DNA of 64,000 nt from contig CALRZN010000027.1 of NCBI GenBank assembly GCA_943372645.1, positions 1 to 64,000 on the forward strand, read 5' to 3'. Both the position numbers and the translations under genes were made by a program. The stretch is from VBWE01 sp943372645 (GTDB taxonomy: Bacteria > Bacteroidota > Bacteroidia > Palsa-965). This document shows positions 1 through 9,039 of the stretch, one piece after another (position 1 is the first letter of the stretch; every line of letters starts with the position of its first letter). A model generated the notes under the pieces. It had not been told where the DNA came from. It did not search any database and was given only the letters and a program-made list of their open reading frames with translations.

Positions 1-81
1 AGTGGCAGTCGGCAGGTATTTCAGAAGAAGAATCAGTTCCTTACGAAAACAGGACTGCCACTGCCAACTGCCACTGCCACT
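1..81. repeat. Intergenic hairpin built of GGCAGT-type words (copy 1, left edge cut)
   Basis: Left arm made of AGTGGCAGTCGGCAG (cut by the window edge), a spacer of about 37 nt, then a right arm of CTGCCA/CTGCCAA words (53-81) that pairs back with it. The spacer and right arm are nearly identical to a second copy at 61842-61943, including the word TTCCTTACGAAAACA. A TATACGATCC motif lies downstream at 101-110. No coding content. Confidence 0.75.
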
Positions 82-237
82 AATTCCGGGATGTCTTTTT
101 TATACGATCCTATAAAGCACTCAATCCGTAAAAAGTTACAGAAACAACCGGCCTAAACACCATCGCATAATAAATCCCTCCAACCAGCCGAAATCCCTGT
201 TCGTCGAAAATCGCGCAGGCGTACAAAAAAGAATTAG

Positions 238-245
238 TACCTTGT
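238..245 (+). promoter_or_regulatory. Possible -7 element TACCTTGT
   Basis: TACCTTGT lies 18 nt before the ATG at 264, after an A-rich stretch. It resembles the Bacteroidota -7 consensus TAnnTTTG, but no TTG -33 box is visible. Very similar words precede the genes at 48148 and 62179. Weak call. Confidence 0.25.
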
Positions 246-263
246 CGTGTTTCGAACCAGCTT

Positions 264-3200
264 ATGTTGCAGGGCAGCACATCACCTATTTTCCGGATTT
301 TATGCGTTACCGTACTCGTACTTTGCGGGGTACAGCTACCTGCACAATACTATAATTTCAGGGATTACAGTGTAAGCGAAGGCCTGCCCCAGGCGCAGGT
401 GCATTGTATTTACCAGGACGCAGATGGTTTTATCTGGGCAGGTACCGATGCCGGTGTTGCGCAGTTCGACGGGCATGAATTTAAAGTATACGATCAGGAT
501 AACGGGCTGAAATACCCGGCGGTGAAAGCCATCGGCGAAACACCCGAAGCCATACTGCTGCTTACCGACAGCGGCATGATCCGTTTCAGTGGCGGCGTGT
601 TTTCGCTGCAGCGTTTTAATACCACGGCCAGCCGCCTGCGCACGTATTGCATGCTGCGCCAGCCCGGGTCGGGTTACCTTATCGGTACCTCTGACGGCGT
701 ATGGCGTTACGAAAACAATACCCTGGAAAAATGCAAACTGCGGCCGGAACTGGAACATGTGGATATACGTGCGCTCTTTAACGACCAGCAGGGCAATGTG
801 TGGATTGCAACCGGCTACCACGGCGTAACGAAATGGCGCAATGAAAACAATACCTGGAAAGAACAGGCGTTTTCCGCCGCCACCGATTCAACGCTGAAAA
901 GTGTACGGGGAATAACTGCCGATGAAAACGGGGCACTCTGGTTTGCCACTTCGGGCAGCGGGCTGCAGATGTGGGACGGGGTTTCGCTTTCCGCAATCAA
1001 ACTGCCGGAAGGCAAACAGGCTTTTTATTTTACATCCGCCGCGCGCGATATTCACAACAACCTCTGGTTTGCTACCTGGGGAAGCGGGGTGCTGAAATAT
1101 GAAAAATCGGTTTTTAAAAATTACAGCTCACGCAGCGGGTTGCCCGACGATGTAATCCGTACACTGCTGCCCGACCGCGACGGAAACATGTGGTTCGGTT
1201 CGATGAACGCCGGCCTGGTTTTTTTCTCCGGGGAACAGTTTTCAACCCTTTCCATGGCCAATGTGCTGCCCGAAAACCATGTGCGTTCTATTGTACAGGA
1301 CGAAGTTGCAGGTAACATCTGGATTGCAACCGGGGCCGGACTGACGGTATATGACGGCATTGAATTCCGGACACTGACAAGGGCAAACGGACTGGGGGCT
1401 GATAATATAAGTGCACTGGCCGTAAATGGCAATACGGTATGGGCCTTATCACCCGGCGGAATTGTAAATAAAATTACATACGGAACCAGCGGTTACCAGG
1501 TTGTTGTTTATCAGAACAGGGAAGTGGCAGGCAGCGGCGATTTTATTTCGCTGGAAGCCCTGCACGACGGCAGCCTGCTCATCGGTACAGTTGACGCGGG
1601 TGTATTGCGTTTCGATAATGGCCGCTTCCAGGTGCTTGGCGAAGGACTGCGGCACACCCCGGTATGGAGTATTCATGAAGATAATACAGGTACCATCTGG
1701 GTAGGAACAGAACTGGGTATTTATTTTCTTGAAAACGGCATCTCCGTGAGGTTACAGACCTCCCTGCGCCGCATTCCCGATGTACGCATTACCGATATTG
1801 AACACGATTCTACCTATGTTTATTTTTCGACCTATGGCAAAGGAATCTGGCGCTACCACCGCACGAAAAAGGAAGTACAGCACCTCGACAAAAGCGAAGG
1901 CCTGGGTAATAATTTTACCTCCGCGCTGGTGTGGATGAATAAAAATGAATTGTACATCAGCCACCTTGCGGGCATTGATAAAATTAATTTTCCGGCCGAC
2001 GGTTCAACCCTGTTTAAACATTTCGGTAAAAACGATGGCATCGAAGGGCGCGAATATTCGCCGGGTGCCATCCTCCGCGCACGCGACGGAAAGATATGGA
2101 TCGGTGCGGCAAACGGCGCTGTAATTTATGATCCGGAAGCCGATCAGTTATTGCGTCAGCGCGGTAAACCGGTGTTGCGCGACATCCGCCTGATGAATGC
2201 AGACAGCGATTGGAAAACGTATGCGGACAGTATCGTTTCAAAAAGCGGCCTGCCTGTTGAACCGGTTTTTCCGTTCAATAAAAATTACATCACCTTCGAT
2301 TTTACCAGTGTACAGTTTGGTACCGGGGTTAATTTAAAATACAAGTACAAACTGGAAGGCTACGATAAAGACTGGTCGCTGCCGGTGGAGTCGGGACTTA
2401 TTTCCTTTGCCAACCTGCCTCCCGGCAATTACACGCTTCAGGTGATGAGCGGCAACAGCAGCAATGTGTGGTCGGAACCGTTTACCTACCATTTTGTGAT
2501 AGTTCCCCCGTTCTGGAAAACGTGGTGGTTCTTTGTTACAGTACTGCTGGTTATTGCGGCCAGCTGCATGATGCTGCTTTTCCTGTACCAGCGTTCACGC
2601 AAAATGCCTGTAATCCGTAAAACGAACGACCTCAACCTCGGTACCTCACGCATGATGATCTTTTTTGCATCGGTGCTTTACCCGGCAGATATGATCCTGT
2701 GCAACCTGTTTGATGAAACGATTGATACCCAGCCGGCTGTTGCTTTGTTTTTTGGTTTGAGTTTCGGCCTGCTGGCCTGGTTGTCGTACACCAACCACTC
2801 CATCCAGCGTAACCTGGGTCGCCTGGTGGCCATCCTGTTCCCGGTGGTGGTTTTGCACCTGCTTTATCTGAACTATATCAATCACCTGTCGCCCGTTACG
2901 GTTATTTCGCTTGCCATTGCGTGCTGCGCACTGGGCATTACCTCCGACTCGTGGCGTGCTATTGCCGTGATTTCCGGTGCAACTATCCTGCTTGCTGCGC
3001 TGGTGGCCATTATCACTAACGCATCCGTTTACAACCCGTGGCTGTTTGTGCTTGCTGTATTTACTGCATTGCTCGTTGCATTTCTCGCCGTTATCATCCG
3101 GCAGAACATGATGAACCGCCTGCAGTTTGCGGATGCGGCCATCAACAGCAGCTGGAGTATTGTGCTGGCCGCCGAACCTTCGGGCCAGATTATTTACGCC

Positions 3201-5498
3201 AGCCAGAGCGTGTATGCATTGCTCGGTTACAAACCCGAAGAACTGCTGGGCGATGGCTGGTGGAAAATACGTACCGAAAACCAGGACGAGAACGAACGCA
3301 TGCGCACCCAGATCACCAACCTCGATAAAGAAAGTGGTTCGGGAAAAAGTTATGTTACCCCGATAAAAACCCGCTCCGGCAAACAGCGCTGGATTCAGTG
3401 GGTGGATTCGGCACTCGAAAACGGAATTAAAATCGGTATCGGGCAGGATGTAACGGACCGCCGCGAAATTGAAGAACGTTACAAACACATCGTGGAATCG
3501 GCCAACGATATTATTTATACCACCAACTATAAAGGGTATTTCACTTATGTGAATGAGCTTGGCTCACGGCTAACCGGTTACCATGCCGACGAACTGCTTA
3601 CGATGCGTTTTGTGGATCTTATCCCGCCTTCGCACCGCGAAAGTGTGATTAAATTTTATGAACGCCAGTTTAACCGGCGCACCGTAAGCTCCTACCACGA
3701 GTTCCCGATTCTGCATAAAGACGGGCACCAGAGCTGGGTGGGGCAGACGGTACGTGCCATGTTTGACGAAAACAGGCCGGGATTTGTGCGCGGTTACCAG
3801 GCCATTGCACGCGATATTACCGAGAACAAACATTACGAGGAAGAGCTTGAGAAACTGTCGCTCGTTGCCAGTGAAACCATTAACGGCGTGCTCATCAGCG
3901 ATCCCGATAACCGCGTGGAATGGGCCAACGAAGGGTTCCATAAAATTACGGGATTTACAACTACCGAAATCCGCGACAAACGGCTCGGTGATCTTATGGC
4001 CGGACCGAAAACAGACCTGGAAACCATTGAGGTGGCCCGACACAAAACAGCGCGCGGCGATGGATATGTGATTGAACTGCTGCTGCTCGACAAAAAAGGA
4101 AACGACATCTGGCTTTCGATTTCCAACACGCCCATTGTAGATGAAAACGGGAAGATGCTCAAGCAGATCGAAATTCTGACCGATATTACCGAGAAGAAAC
4201 GGTACGAAGAACAGCTCAGCCGTTATTCCACACGCCTCGAAATCCTGAACAAAACCAAGCAGGATATTCTCGAGTCGCAGAGCGTAGAGGAAATGACCAC
4301 GCGCGCACTGCAGAACCTTTCCAAACGGATATCCTACTGTACCCGCCTTTCGATGGCCCTGTTTGATACGGCACGCGGCAAGGCCGAACTGCACTATGCA
4401 GAAGTACGCTCCGGCGGCAAACTGCAATACCGCGAAATTGATATGAAAGCATTCCGCAGTCTGGCATGGTTAGAACGGAATGAACATTTTGTGATGCACG
4501 ATCTTACTGCTGAAACAGAACTTTCTGCCAGCGACCGTGAAAACATGGAGTACGGCGTACACTCGTACCTCATCATGCCGCTGTTTGTGCAGGGCGAACT
4601 GGTGGGCTCCATCAATCTCGGTTCGGCACAAACGAATGTTATTTCGGATGAAGATGTGCTGCTGGTGCGCGAAGTGGCCGACAGCATGGCCATTGCCGTG
4701 CAGCAGCGCCGCTACCAGGAAATCATCCTCCAGAAAAACCGCGATATTTCCGACAGCATCAACTATTCGCGCCGCATCCAGGAGTCGCTGCTGCCGCCCG
4801 ACGAAACGCTGAAGCAGGAATTGGGCGATGCCTTTGTGTTCTTCCGTCCGAAAGATGTACTCAGCGGCGATTTTTACTGGGCCGAATCAAAAGACAACAT
4901 CACGTACACAGCCGTTGCCGATTGTACCGGCCACGGTGTGCCGGGCGCGCTGCTCAGCCTCATGGCGCACAACCTGCTCAACCAGGCCATCCAGGAACGC
5001 AACCTCATTCGTCCCGCAGCCATTCTCGATTTTGTGAACACCGGTATCCAGCATTCGCTCAACCAGTACAAATCGAAAGGGGAGATGCTCGACGGACTTG
5101 ATATTGCACTTTGTGTTTTTGACAGGGAGAACAACCGCGTGTTTTTCTCCGGTGCCATTAACCCGCTGTGGATTGTGCGCGACGGGATGCTCATCGAAGT
5201 GCGTGGCGACCGGTATTCCATCGGCAGTTACAGCGAGCAGGTGTTTAAATTCAGCAACCATGAAGTGGAACTGAAAGCAGGCGATATGATTTACCTGTTC
5301 TCGGATGGGTATTACGATCAGTTCGGTGGCGACAACTACAAAAAGTTTTCGCAGAGCCGCCTCCGCGAACTGGTACTCCGCCTCGCCGAACTGCCCACCG
5401 CCGGCCAGGAACAGCTGCTCAGCGAAACCTTCGAAAACTGGCGCAGGGATAACCCGCAAACCGACGACGTTTGTATAATGGGGATCCGGATAGCGTAA
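264..5498 (+). CDS. Giant propeller/PAS/GAF sensor with SpoIIE-type PP2C phosphatase output
   Basis: 1744 aa. Order seen: signal peptide (1-27), two-component-regulator-type beta-propeller repeats (about 30-640, recurring GxxWxxT-like strands), Y_Y_Y domain (about 660-745), a TM segment near 755-775, then about five or six further hydrophobic segments (790-945), PAS domains starting near 960, 1072 and 1199, a GAF domain (about 1335-1480), a coiled linker, and a SpoIIE/PP2C domain (about 1525-1744) with PKDVLSGDFYW, ADCTGHGVPGA and SDGYYDQFGG metal-binding motifs. Periplasmic propellers of this family sense ligands or surface state. The output should dephosphorylate a Ser/Thr phosphoprotein such as an anti-sigma-factor antagonist, but no partner gene is next to it. 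No histidine kinase domain is present. Domain boundaries are estimates. Confidence 0.93.
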   Translation: MLQGSTSPIFRILCVTVLVLCGVQLPAQYYNFRDYSVSEGLPQAQVHCIYQDADGFIWAGTDAGVAQFDGHEFKVYDQDNGLKYPAVKAIGETPEAILLLTDSGMIRFSGGVFSLQRFNTTASRLRTYCMLRQPGSGYLIGTSDGVWRYENNTLEKCKLRPELEHVDIRALFNDQQGNVWIATGYHGVTKWRNENNTWKEQAFSAATDSTLKSVRGITADENGALWFATSGSGLQMWDGVSLSAIKLPEGKQAFYFTSAARDIHNNLWFATWGSGVLKYEKSVFKNYSSRSGLPDDVIRTLLPDRDGNMWFGSMNAGLVFFSGEQFSTLSMANVLPENHVRSIVQDEVAGNIWIATGAGLTVYDGIEFRTLTRANGLGADNISALAVNGNTVWALSPGGIVNKITYGTSGYQVVVYQNREVAGSGDFISLEALHDGSLLIGTVDAGVLRFDNGRFQVLGEGLRHTPVWSIHEDNTGTIWVGTELGIYFLENGISVRLQTSLRRIPDVRITDIEHDSTYVYFSTYGKGIWRYHRTKKEVQHLDKSEGLGNNFTSALVWMNKNELYISHLAGIDKINFPADGSTLFKHFGKNDGIEGREYSPGAILRARDGKIWIGAANGAVIYDPEADQLLRQRGKPVLRDIRLMNADSDWKTYADSIVSKSGLPVEPVFPFNKNYITFDFTSVQFGTGVNLKYKYKLEGYDKDWSLPVESGLISFANLPPGNYTLQVMSGNSSNVWSEPFTYHFVIVPPFWKTWWFFVTVLLVIAASCMMLLFLYQRSRKMPVIRKTNDLNLGTSRMMIFFASVLYPADMILCNLFDETIDTQPAVALFFGLSFGLLAWLSYTNHSIQRNLGRLVAILFPVVVLHLLYLNYINHLSPVTVISLAIACCALGITSDSWRAIAVISGATILLAALVAIITNASVYNPWLFVLAVFTALLVAFLAVIIRQNMMNRLQFADAAINSSWSIVLAAEPSGQIIYASQSVYALLGYKPEELLGDGWWKIRTENQDENERMRTQITNLDKESGSGKSYVTPIKTRSGKQRWIQWVDSALENGIKIGIGQDVTDRREIEERYKHIVESANDIIYTTNYKGYFTYVNELGSRLTGYHADELLTMRFVDLIPPSHRESVIKFYERQFNRRTVSSYHEFPILHKDGHQSWVGQTVRAMFDENRPGFVRGYQAIARDITENKHYEEELEKLSLVASETINGVLISDPDNRVEWANEGFHKITGFTTTEIRDKRLGDLMAGPKTDLETIEVARHKTARGDGYVIELLLLDKKGNDIWLSISNTPIVDENGKMLKQIEILTDITEKKRYEEQLSRYSTRLEILNKTKQDILESQSVEEMTTRALQNLSKRISYCTRLSMALFDTARGKAELHYAEVRSGGKLQYREIDMKAFRSLAWLERNEHFVMHDLTAETELSASDRENMEYGVHSYLIMPLFVQGELVGSINLGSAQTNVISDEDVLLVREVADSMAIAVQQRRYQEIILQKNRDISDSINYSRRIQESLLPPDETLKQELGDAFVFFRPKDVLSGDFYWAESKDNITYTAVADCTGHGVPGALLSLMAHNLLNQAIQERNLIRPAAILDFVNTGIQHSLNQYKSKGEMLDGLDIALCVFDRENNRVFFSGAINPLWIVRDGMLIEVRGDRYSIGSYSEQVFKFSNHEVELKAGDMIYLFSDGYYDQFGGDNYKKFSQSRLRELVLRLAELPTAGQEQLLSETFENWRRDNPQTDDVCIMGIRIA

Positions 5499-5605
5499 CA
5501 TCTGCATCATGGGAATCCGGATCGCGTAAGGGCGTTACCGTTTCAGACTTCCCGTTTTTATTCGCCGGAAATTTTCGTGGATTTCGTTTTCTGATTTCAG
5601 TCCCT

Positions 5606-5755
5606 GTTATTCCGTTTTTGTTTTTGGTTCCCGCCGATCGGAATTGGATTTCGGTTCTGGTTATTCCGTTTTTGTTTTTGGTACGCGTTGATGCGCCATG
5701 CATCGCGCATCAACGGGAAACTAAAACTAAAGAGAACCTCAAACGGTTCTATTTC
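5606..5755. repeat. Composite repeat block, copy 1
   Basis: A roughly 55-bp unit (5606-5660) beginning TTATTCCGTTTTTGTTTTTGG is followed by a second start of the unit (5661), which runs into a 95-bp terminal block. That block holds a long perfect palindrome around GCGCCATGC and ends in a small hairpin, AGAACC/GGTTCT (5733-5750), followed by a T-rich stretch. The terminal block recurs almost unchanged at 6366-6460, on the other side of the small gene at 5778-6137. Confidence 0.8.
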
Positions 5756-5757
5756 TG
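5733..5757 (+). terminator. Possible intrinsic terminator within the repeat block
   Basis: AGAACC stem, 6-nt loop, GGTTCT, then ATTTCTGCTTTT. The stem is short and the T-tract imperfect. It could end transcription from the 264-5498 gene, but it is also simply part of a repeat, so its function is uncertain. Confidence 0.3.
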
Positions 5758-5777
5758 CTTTTGTATCCCTTGTAAAA

Positions 5778-6137
5778 TCAGTGGCCTTTCCTGTTTTTCC
5801 AGGATAATATCGCCATTATAAGGCCAATTAATATCATCCCAAAAGGGATGACAATGATGTTTGAAAAAAAGAAAACAGAAGCAAGCAGCACAACAACCCC
5901 GACTCCGAAAAATACAATGCCGAACGCGAACAGGTCTGCACTTTTTTCTTTTACGATCTTTGTTTCTTCCTGCTGCATATTGCCGAGCACCTGCAGAATC
6001 AGCGGCTCCGGGATGCCCTGTTTATCCAGGCGTGCATAAATCAGTTCGGCATCAGCGCCTTGCTGGTATAACCGCATGGCCTCCAGGTATGCTTTGCGTC
6101 TTAACGTTTCGTCGGTAGTTGGTTCCTGATTTTCCAT
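5778..6137 (-). CDS. Small two-TM membrane protein, hypothetical
   Basis: 119 aa, taking the ATG at 6137 (MENQEPTTDE). An upstream in-frame start would add 25 residues of non-conserved appearance. The N-terminal 60 residues are soluble, helical and Gln/Glu-rich (YLEAMRLYQQGADAELIYARL). Two adjacent hydrophobic segments (about 68-92 and 95-113) follow, then a basic tail ending KNRKGH. I do not recognise the family. The gene stands alone between two copies of a composite repeat and on the opposite strand to the sensor upstream. Confidence 0.65.
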   Translation of the reverse strand: MENQEPTTDETLRRKAYLEAMRLYQQGADAELIYARLDKQGIPEPLILQVLGNMQQEETKIVKEKSADLFAFGIVFFGVGVVVLLASVFFFSNIIVIPFGMILIGLIMAILSWKNRKGH

Positions 6138-6236
6138 TTTTATCAGTACGCTTGTTTGTTTTTCATTTGGGTTGAGTGAAAACAAATATCGTATTAATAT
6201 AAAAACCCCCAAAGCTGATTCTGTTTCCTGCCAATG

Positions 6237-6460
6237 CTATTCTATTTCTGTTTTTGGGACCCCTTGATGCGCGCCGTTCCGTTTTGGATTTCGATCGGCG
6301 TTATTCCGTTTTTGTTTTTTGGAACCCCTTGATGCGCGCCGATCCGTTTTGGATTTCGATCGGCGTAATTCCGTTTTTGTTTTTGGTACGCGTTGATGCG
6401 CCATGCATGGCGCATCAACGGGAAACTAAAACTAAAGAGAACCACAAACGGTTCTATTTT
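6237..6460. repeat. Composite repeat block, copy 2 (tandem ~65-bp units)
   Basis: Two tandem units of about 64-65 bp (6237-6300 and 6301-6365), sharing CCCCTTGATGCGCGCCG and TTTTGGATTTCGATCGGCG, run into the 95-bp terminal block (6366-6460) that also ends copy 1. The palindrome GCGCCATGCATGGCGC lies at its centre. The final AGAACC/GGTTCT hairpin (6438-6455) is followed by ATTTT. Both blocks are in the same orientation and flank the gene at 5778-6137. Confidence 0.8.
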
Positions 6461-6514
6461 CGTTTTTTATTTCCCGGCGGCGTTTTCGTCTTCCCGGATC
6501 AAAAACGAAGTTTT

Positions 6515-7291
6515 TCAACGCAACGATTCCGGGAGCATCAGTAAAAACGGAAGCGCTTTCGTATAATCCAGTTGATGGTATTCCAGCCCCAGCAGGCGGA
6601 TGTTTTTGTAATAGTTCTGGAGATGGTGGTAATAATGCTTTTCGCTTTGTATAAACCAGGCTTTGGCACCCAGTTTTTCGGCAAGAAACCATTTTTCGAG
6701 TAAACGGGCACTGCGGCCGTTCCCATCATTCCAGGGATGTATTTTTACAAAAGCAAGGTGAATCATTGCCGCATAATAAAATACCGTTTCAACCGGCATG
6801 GGCTCATGCAAAAGGATGCGGAGATCAGCGATAAAATCCTGCATTTCAGATTCCACTTCACCCGGCATTGCAGCTACATATTCAATACGACCATCGCCCG
6901 TAGTAACGAACATGTTTTGCGTTCTGTATTTCCCCTGGTATGCTTCAGTAACAATATGTTTACTCAGCAGTTTATGCGCTTCCCGGATGTTCGTTTCATT
7001 GAGCGGATTTTTCTGCGCAAAAATGTATGCATTGTACAGATCGTCTGTCTTCCGGGTATAATCGGGTTGAAACGGGATACCAAATTTTTTGTGCTTGATA
7101 TAACTATCCAGGTCAACTTCTTCGCCCTCTATTTTGCTGCTGAATACAGATGAAACCGAAGTGTAGAAACTGAACGTATCGGTTGACAGTTCTGCATCCT
7201 GCAGTGCATCAAAGGCGGCCTGCATGGTTGCAGAAACGGCTTTCATGTATTCGGGCAGTAAATCGGATTTTATGAGTTTCAGTTCAGCCAA
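6515..7291 (-). CDS. Fic/DOC-family protein (probable AMP transferase)
   Basis: 258 aa. The Fic core motif is HPWNDGNGRSAR (residues 185-196), with the catalytic His185 and the Gly/Asn/Arg residues that bind the nucleotide phosphates. An N-terminal inhibitory-helix motif, SSKIEG (51-56), fits the [S/T]xxxE[G/N] rule of class II Fic proteins, in which Glu55 would block ATP binding until released. Proteins of this type usually transfer AMP to Thr/Tyr of a target; the target cannot be inferred here. No DNA-binding domain is seen and no antitoxin gene is adjacent. It stands alone, with a palindrome (7345-7368) upstream that may be an operator. Confidence 0.88.
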   Translation of the reverse strand: MAELKLIKSDLLPEYMKAVSATMQAAFDALQDAELSTDTFSFYTSVSSVFSSKIEGEEVDLDSYIKHKKFGIPFQPDYTRKTDDLYNAYIFAQKNPLNETNIREAHKLLSKHIVTEAYQGKYRTQNMFVTTGDGRIEYVAAMPGEVESEMQDFIADLRILLHEPMPVETVFYYAAMIHLAFVKIHPWNDGNGRSARLLEKWFLAEKLGAKAWFIQSEKHYYHHLQNYYKNIRLLGLEYHQLDYTKALPFLLMLPESLR

Positions 7292-7344
7292 CTTCTTGTT
7301 CCGGCTGTGCTTTAACGATTACCGGGAAAGGAAAACACAACCTG

Positions 7345-7368
7345 ACGCTAAATTACGCATTTAAGCGT
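7345..7368. promoter_or_regulatory. Near-perfect palindrome upstream of the Fic gene
   Basis: ACGCTaAATtaCGC is mirrored by ATTTAaGCGT, about 54-77 nt upstream of the Fic start codon at 7291. The AT-rich setting and position fit an operator or promoter region. No regulator gene is adjacent. Confidence 0.35.
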
Positions 7369-7393
7369 TTTATACACTTTCGTTTTCCACGAT

Positions 7394-7431
7394 AAAAAAA
7401 TCCCCCGAAGTTTTTTCTCCGGGGGATTTTT
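7394..7431. terminator. Bidirectional intrinsic terminator
   Basis: Stem CCCCCG (7402-7407) / CGGGGG (7420-7425), extended by A-tract/T-tract pairing on both sides (AAAAAAAT...ATTTTT). It reads as a terminator on both strands and is placed to end minus-strand transcription from the OmpP1/FadL operon. Confidence 0.75.
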
Positions 7432-7449
7432 ATGAAATGAAATTCTCAC

Positions 7450-7571
7450 GGGCATCTCTAAAAAGCTCAAGATTGAGGCGGACGAAACTTTCGAAAAGCG
7501 GAGTTTACTGGTGTAAATGAGCATTTTCGAAATGAGTCCAACGAAGAGATTGGGTTTTTTAGAGGTGCCCT
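7450..7571. mobile_element. MITE-like element with ~16-bp terminal inverted repeats
   Basis: About 122 bp bounded by GGGCATCTCTAAAAA (7450-7464) and its inverted partner TTTTTTAGAGGTGCCC (7556-7571). Internal inverted words also occur (ACTTTCGAAAAG and CATTTTCGAAATG). No coding capacity, so any mobility would need a transposase elsewhere. No clear target-site duplication is visible. It lies between the shared terminator and the stop codon of the 7576-9021 gene. Confidence 0.55.
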
Positions 7572-7575
7572 TAAA

Positions 7576-9021
7576 TCAGAAACGGAATCCGGCCGTGGCC
7601 ATCACGTTGGTGATTTTGCTGTCGTTTTTCACGGCGTTCGCACCGCTGTAGAAATAATAGTTTTCGCTCCAGCTGGTTTGTACAAAAGCCATGTCGAAAT
7701 AGAACCGGTCATCCGGATCGCGGTAGCCTACGCCGCCGCTGATGCTGGTACGGATGTCTTCGTTGGTGATTCCGGCTGCATACGGATTACCGTACAACCC
7801 GAAACCGGCGCGGAAACTGAACGGCTGCAGGCGGAATTCACCACCAATGCGCAGGTTGCCGGCCGACGTGTATTTCTGGCGGATGGCATCGTTCTGATCG
7901 AAAAACACCTGCGGGCTCGAACGCAAACGCGCGTCGGAGTAATCCACAAATTCGTAGTCGGCGCTGATGATGCCCTGCTTGCCGATAATGAAAGCCACAC
8001 TGCCCATGGCGCGCATGGGTGTAACAATGCGGTAATTGTATGCTCCCGAAGGCGAGGTGGCCGAATGGTTGTCGTTCCCGATTTTCGCAACCATATCCGC
8101 ACTGTACGTATCGCTGAGGCGCAGCATGGTGGGCGAGTGGAAGGCAGCGCCCACGCGCAGCCAGTCAACCGGGCGATAAATCAAACCGAATTTGAAATTG
8201 ATGCCCGAGCCGCGGGTTTCGAGCGACGTATTGTGCTCAAAGTATTTGAAATTGGCTGCGGTATCATTCACTGCCGTTTCCGAATACGAATTGTATTCTT
8301 CGTAACGGATTTGCGGAATACCGAGCGTGCCGCCCACATACACTTTGTTGGCGTAATTGCCGCCGATGGTAAAATCCCATTCGCCCATGCCGCCGCGGGT
8401 TTCGGTGCTGCGGCGCTGCAGCAGTTCAAGTCCGTCGGGGATGGTATCGCTGTAGGTGGTTCCGCCGTTAAGCGTATCCATCAGCCAGGTCTGGAAGGCC
8501 ATGCCTTCGTTAAAACCATCCAGCTCGTCAAACGAACTGCCGGCGGCCGATTCGCGCCAGGCGTCGAGCATCGATCCGACGTTTTTGCCGGTCATCAGCT
8601 GGTTCGAATTAAAATTCTGCTGGCGGTTGTACCCGAGGCCGAGTGCGATGCTTTGCCATCCGTCTTCCGTGGCGTTGTCCGGTTTCCCGGCAAACACCAG
8701 CCCGAAGTTCTGAAACTGCAATCCGAAACGGCTGTCTTCTGCACCCTGCCCGTTGTAGGTGGAGGTGGTGGTACGGCCGTAAAAGTTGGGCGTAAAGGTG
8801 AGTTCGCTGCGGCGGAAAAAACCAATACCGGCCGGGTTGGAGGCGAGCGACGAAATGTCGGCTCCCACGGCTCCGAACGCACCACCCATCGCATTGTAAC
8901 GGGCAGTGCCGCCAAACGTGAGCTGGGAGTAACGGAGTGCATCTATTTCATTCTGCGCGGAGGCAGTATATATTCCTGACAGTCCGGCAATGATGCAGGC
9001 TGCGTATCTGATATTTTTCAT
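7576..9021 (-). CDS. OmpP1/FadL/TodX-family outer-membrane transporter
   Basis: 481 aa with signal peptide (MKNIRYAACIIAGLSGIYTASAQ). The mature N-terminus DALRYSQLTFGGTARY, followed by NAMGGAFGAVGADISSLASN and PAGI, is the family hallmark: the plug/hatch region before a beta-barrel. Aromatic-rich amphipathic strands continue to a C-terminal Phe (TAGFRF), as expected for Bam-inserted barrels. The family moves hydrophobic compounds such as long-chain fatty acids; the substrate here is unknown. It starts 18 nt after the stop of the YW-rich lipoprotein gene, so the two are likely co-transcribed. Confidence 0.88.
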   Translation of the reverse strand: MKNIRYAACIIAGLSGIYTASAQNEIDALRYSQLTFGGTARYNAMGGAFGAVGADISSLASNPAGIGFFRRSELTFTPNFYGRTTTSTYNGQGAEDSRFGLQFQNFGLVFAGKPDNATEDGWQSIALGLGYNRQQNFNSNQLMTGKNVGSMLDAWRESAAGSSFDELDGFNEGMAFQTWLMDTLNGGTTYSDTIPDGLELLQRRSTETRGGMGEWDFTIGGNYANKVYVGGTLGIPQIRYEEYNSYSETAVNDTAANFKYFEHNTSLETRGSGINFKFGLIYRPVDWLRVGAAFHSPTMLRLSDTYSADMVAKIGNDNHSATSPSGAYNYRIVTPMRAMGSVAFIIGKQGIISADYEFVDYSDARLRSSPQVFFDQNDAIRQKYTSAGNLRIGGEFRLQPFSFRAGFGLYGNPYAAGITNEDIRTSISGGVGYRDPDDRFYFDMAFVQTSWSENYYFYSGANAVKNDSKITNVMATAGFRF

Positions 9022-9039
9022 ACAATGTTGTTCTTACGG

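Noticed and set aside
2646..3488. 280-codon minus-strand frame within the giant sensor gene
   Set aside because: Antisense shadow of the TM and PAS region; His/Gln/Arg-rich with no recognisable motif. The same applies to the minus frame at 3570-4427.
7678..8979. 433-codon open frame on the plus strand
   Set aside because: Exactly antisense to the OmpP1/FadL gene; composition is Val/Arg/Gly-rich shadow sequence with no domain, signal or promoter.
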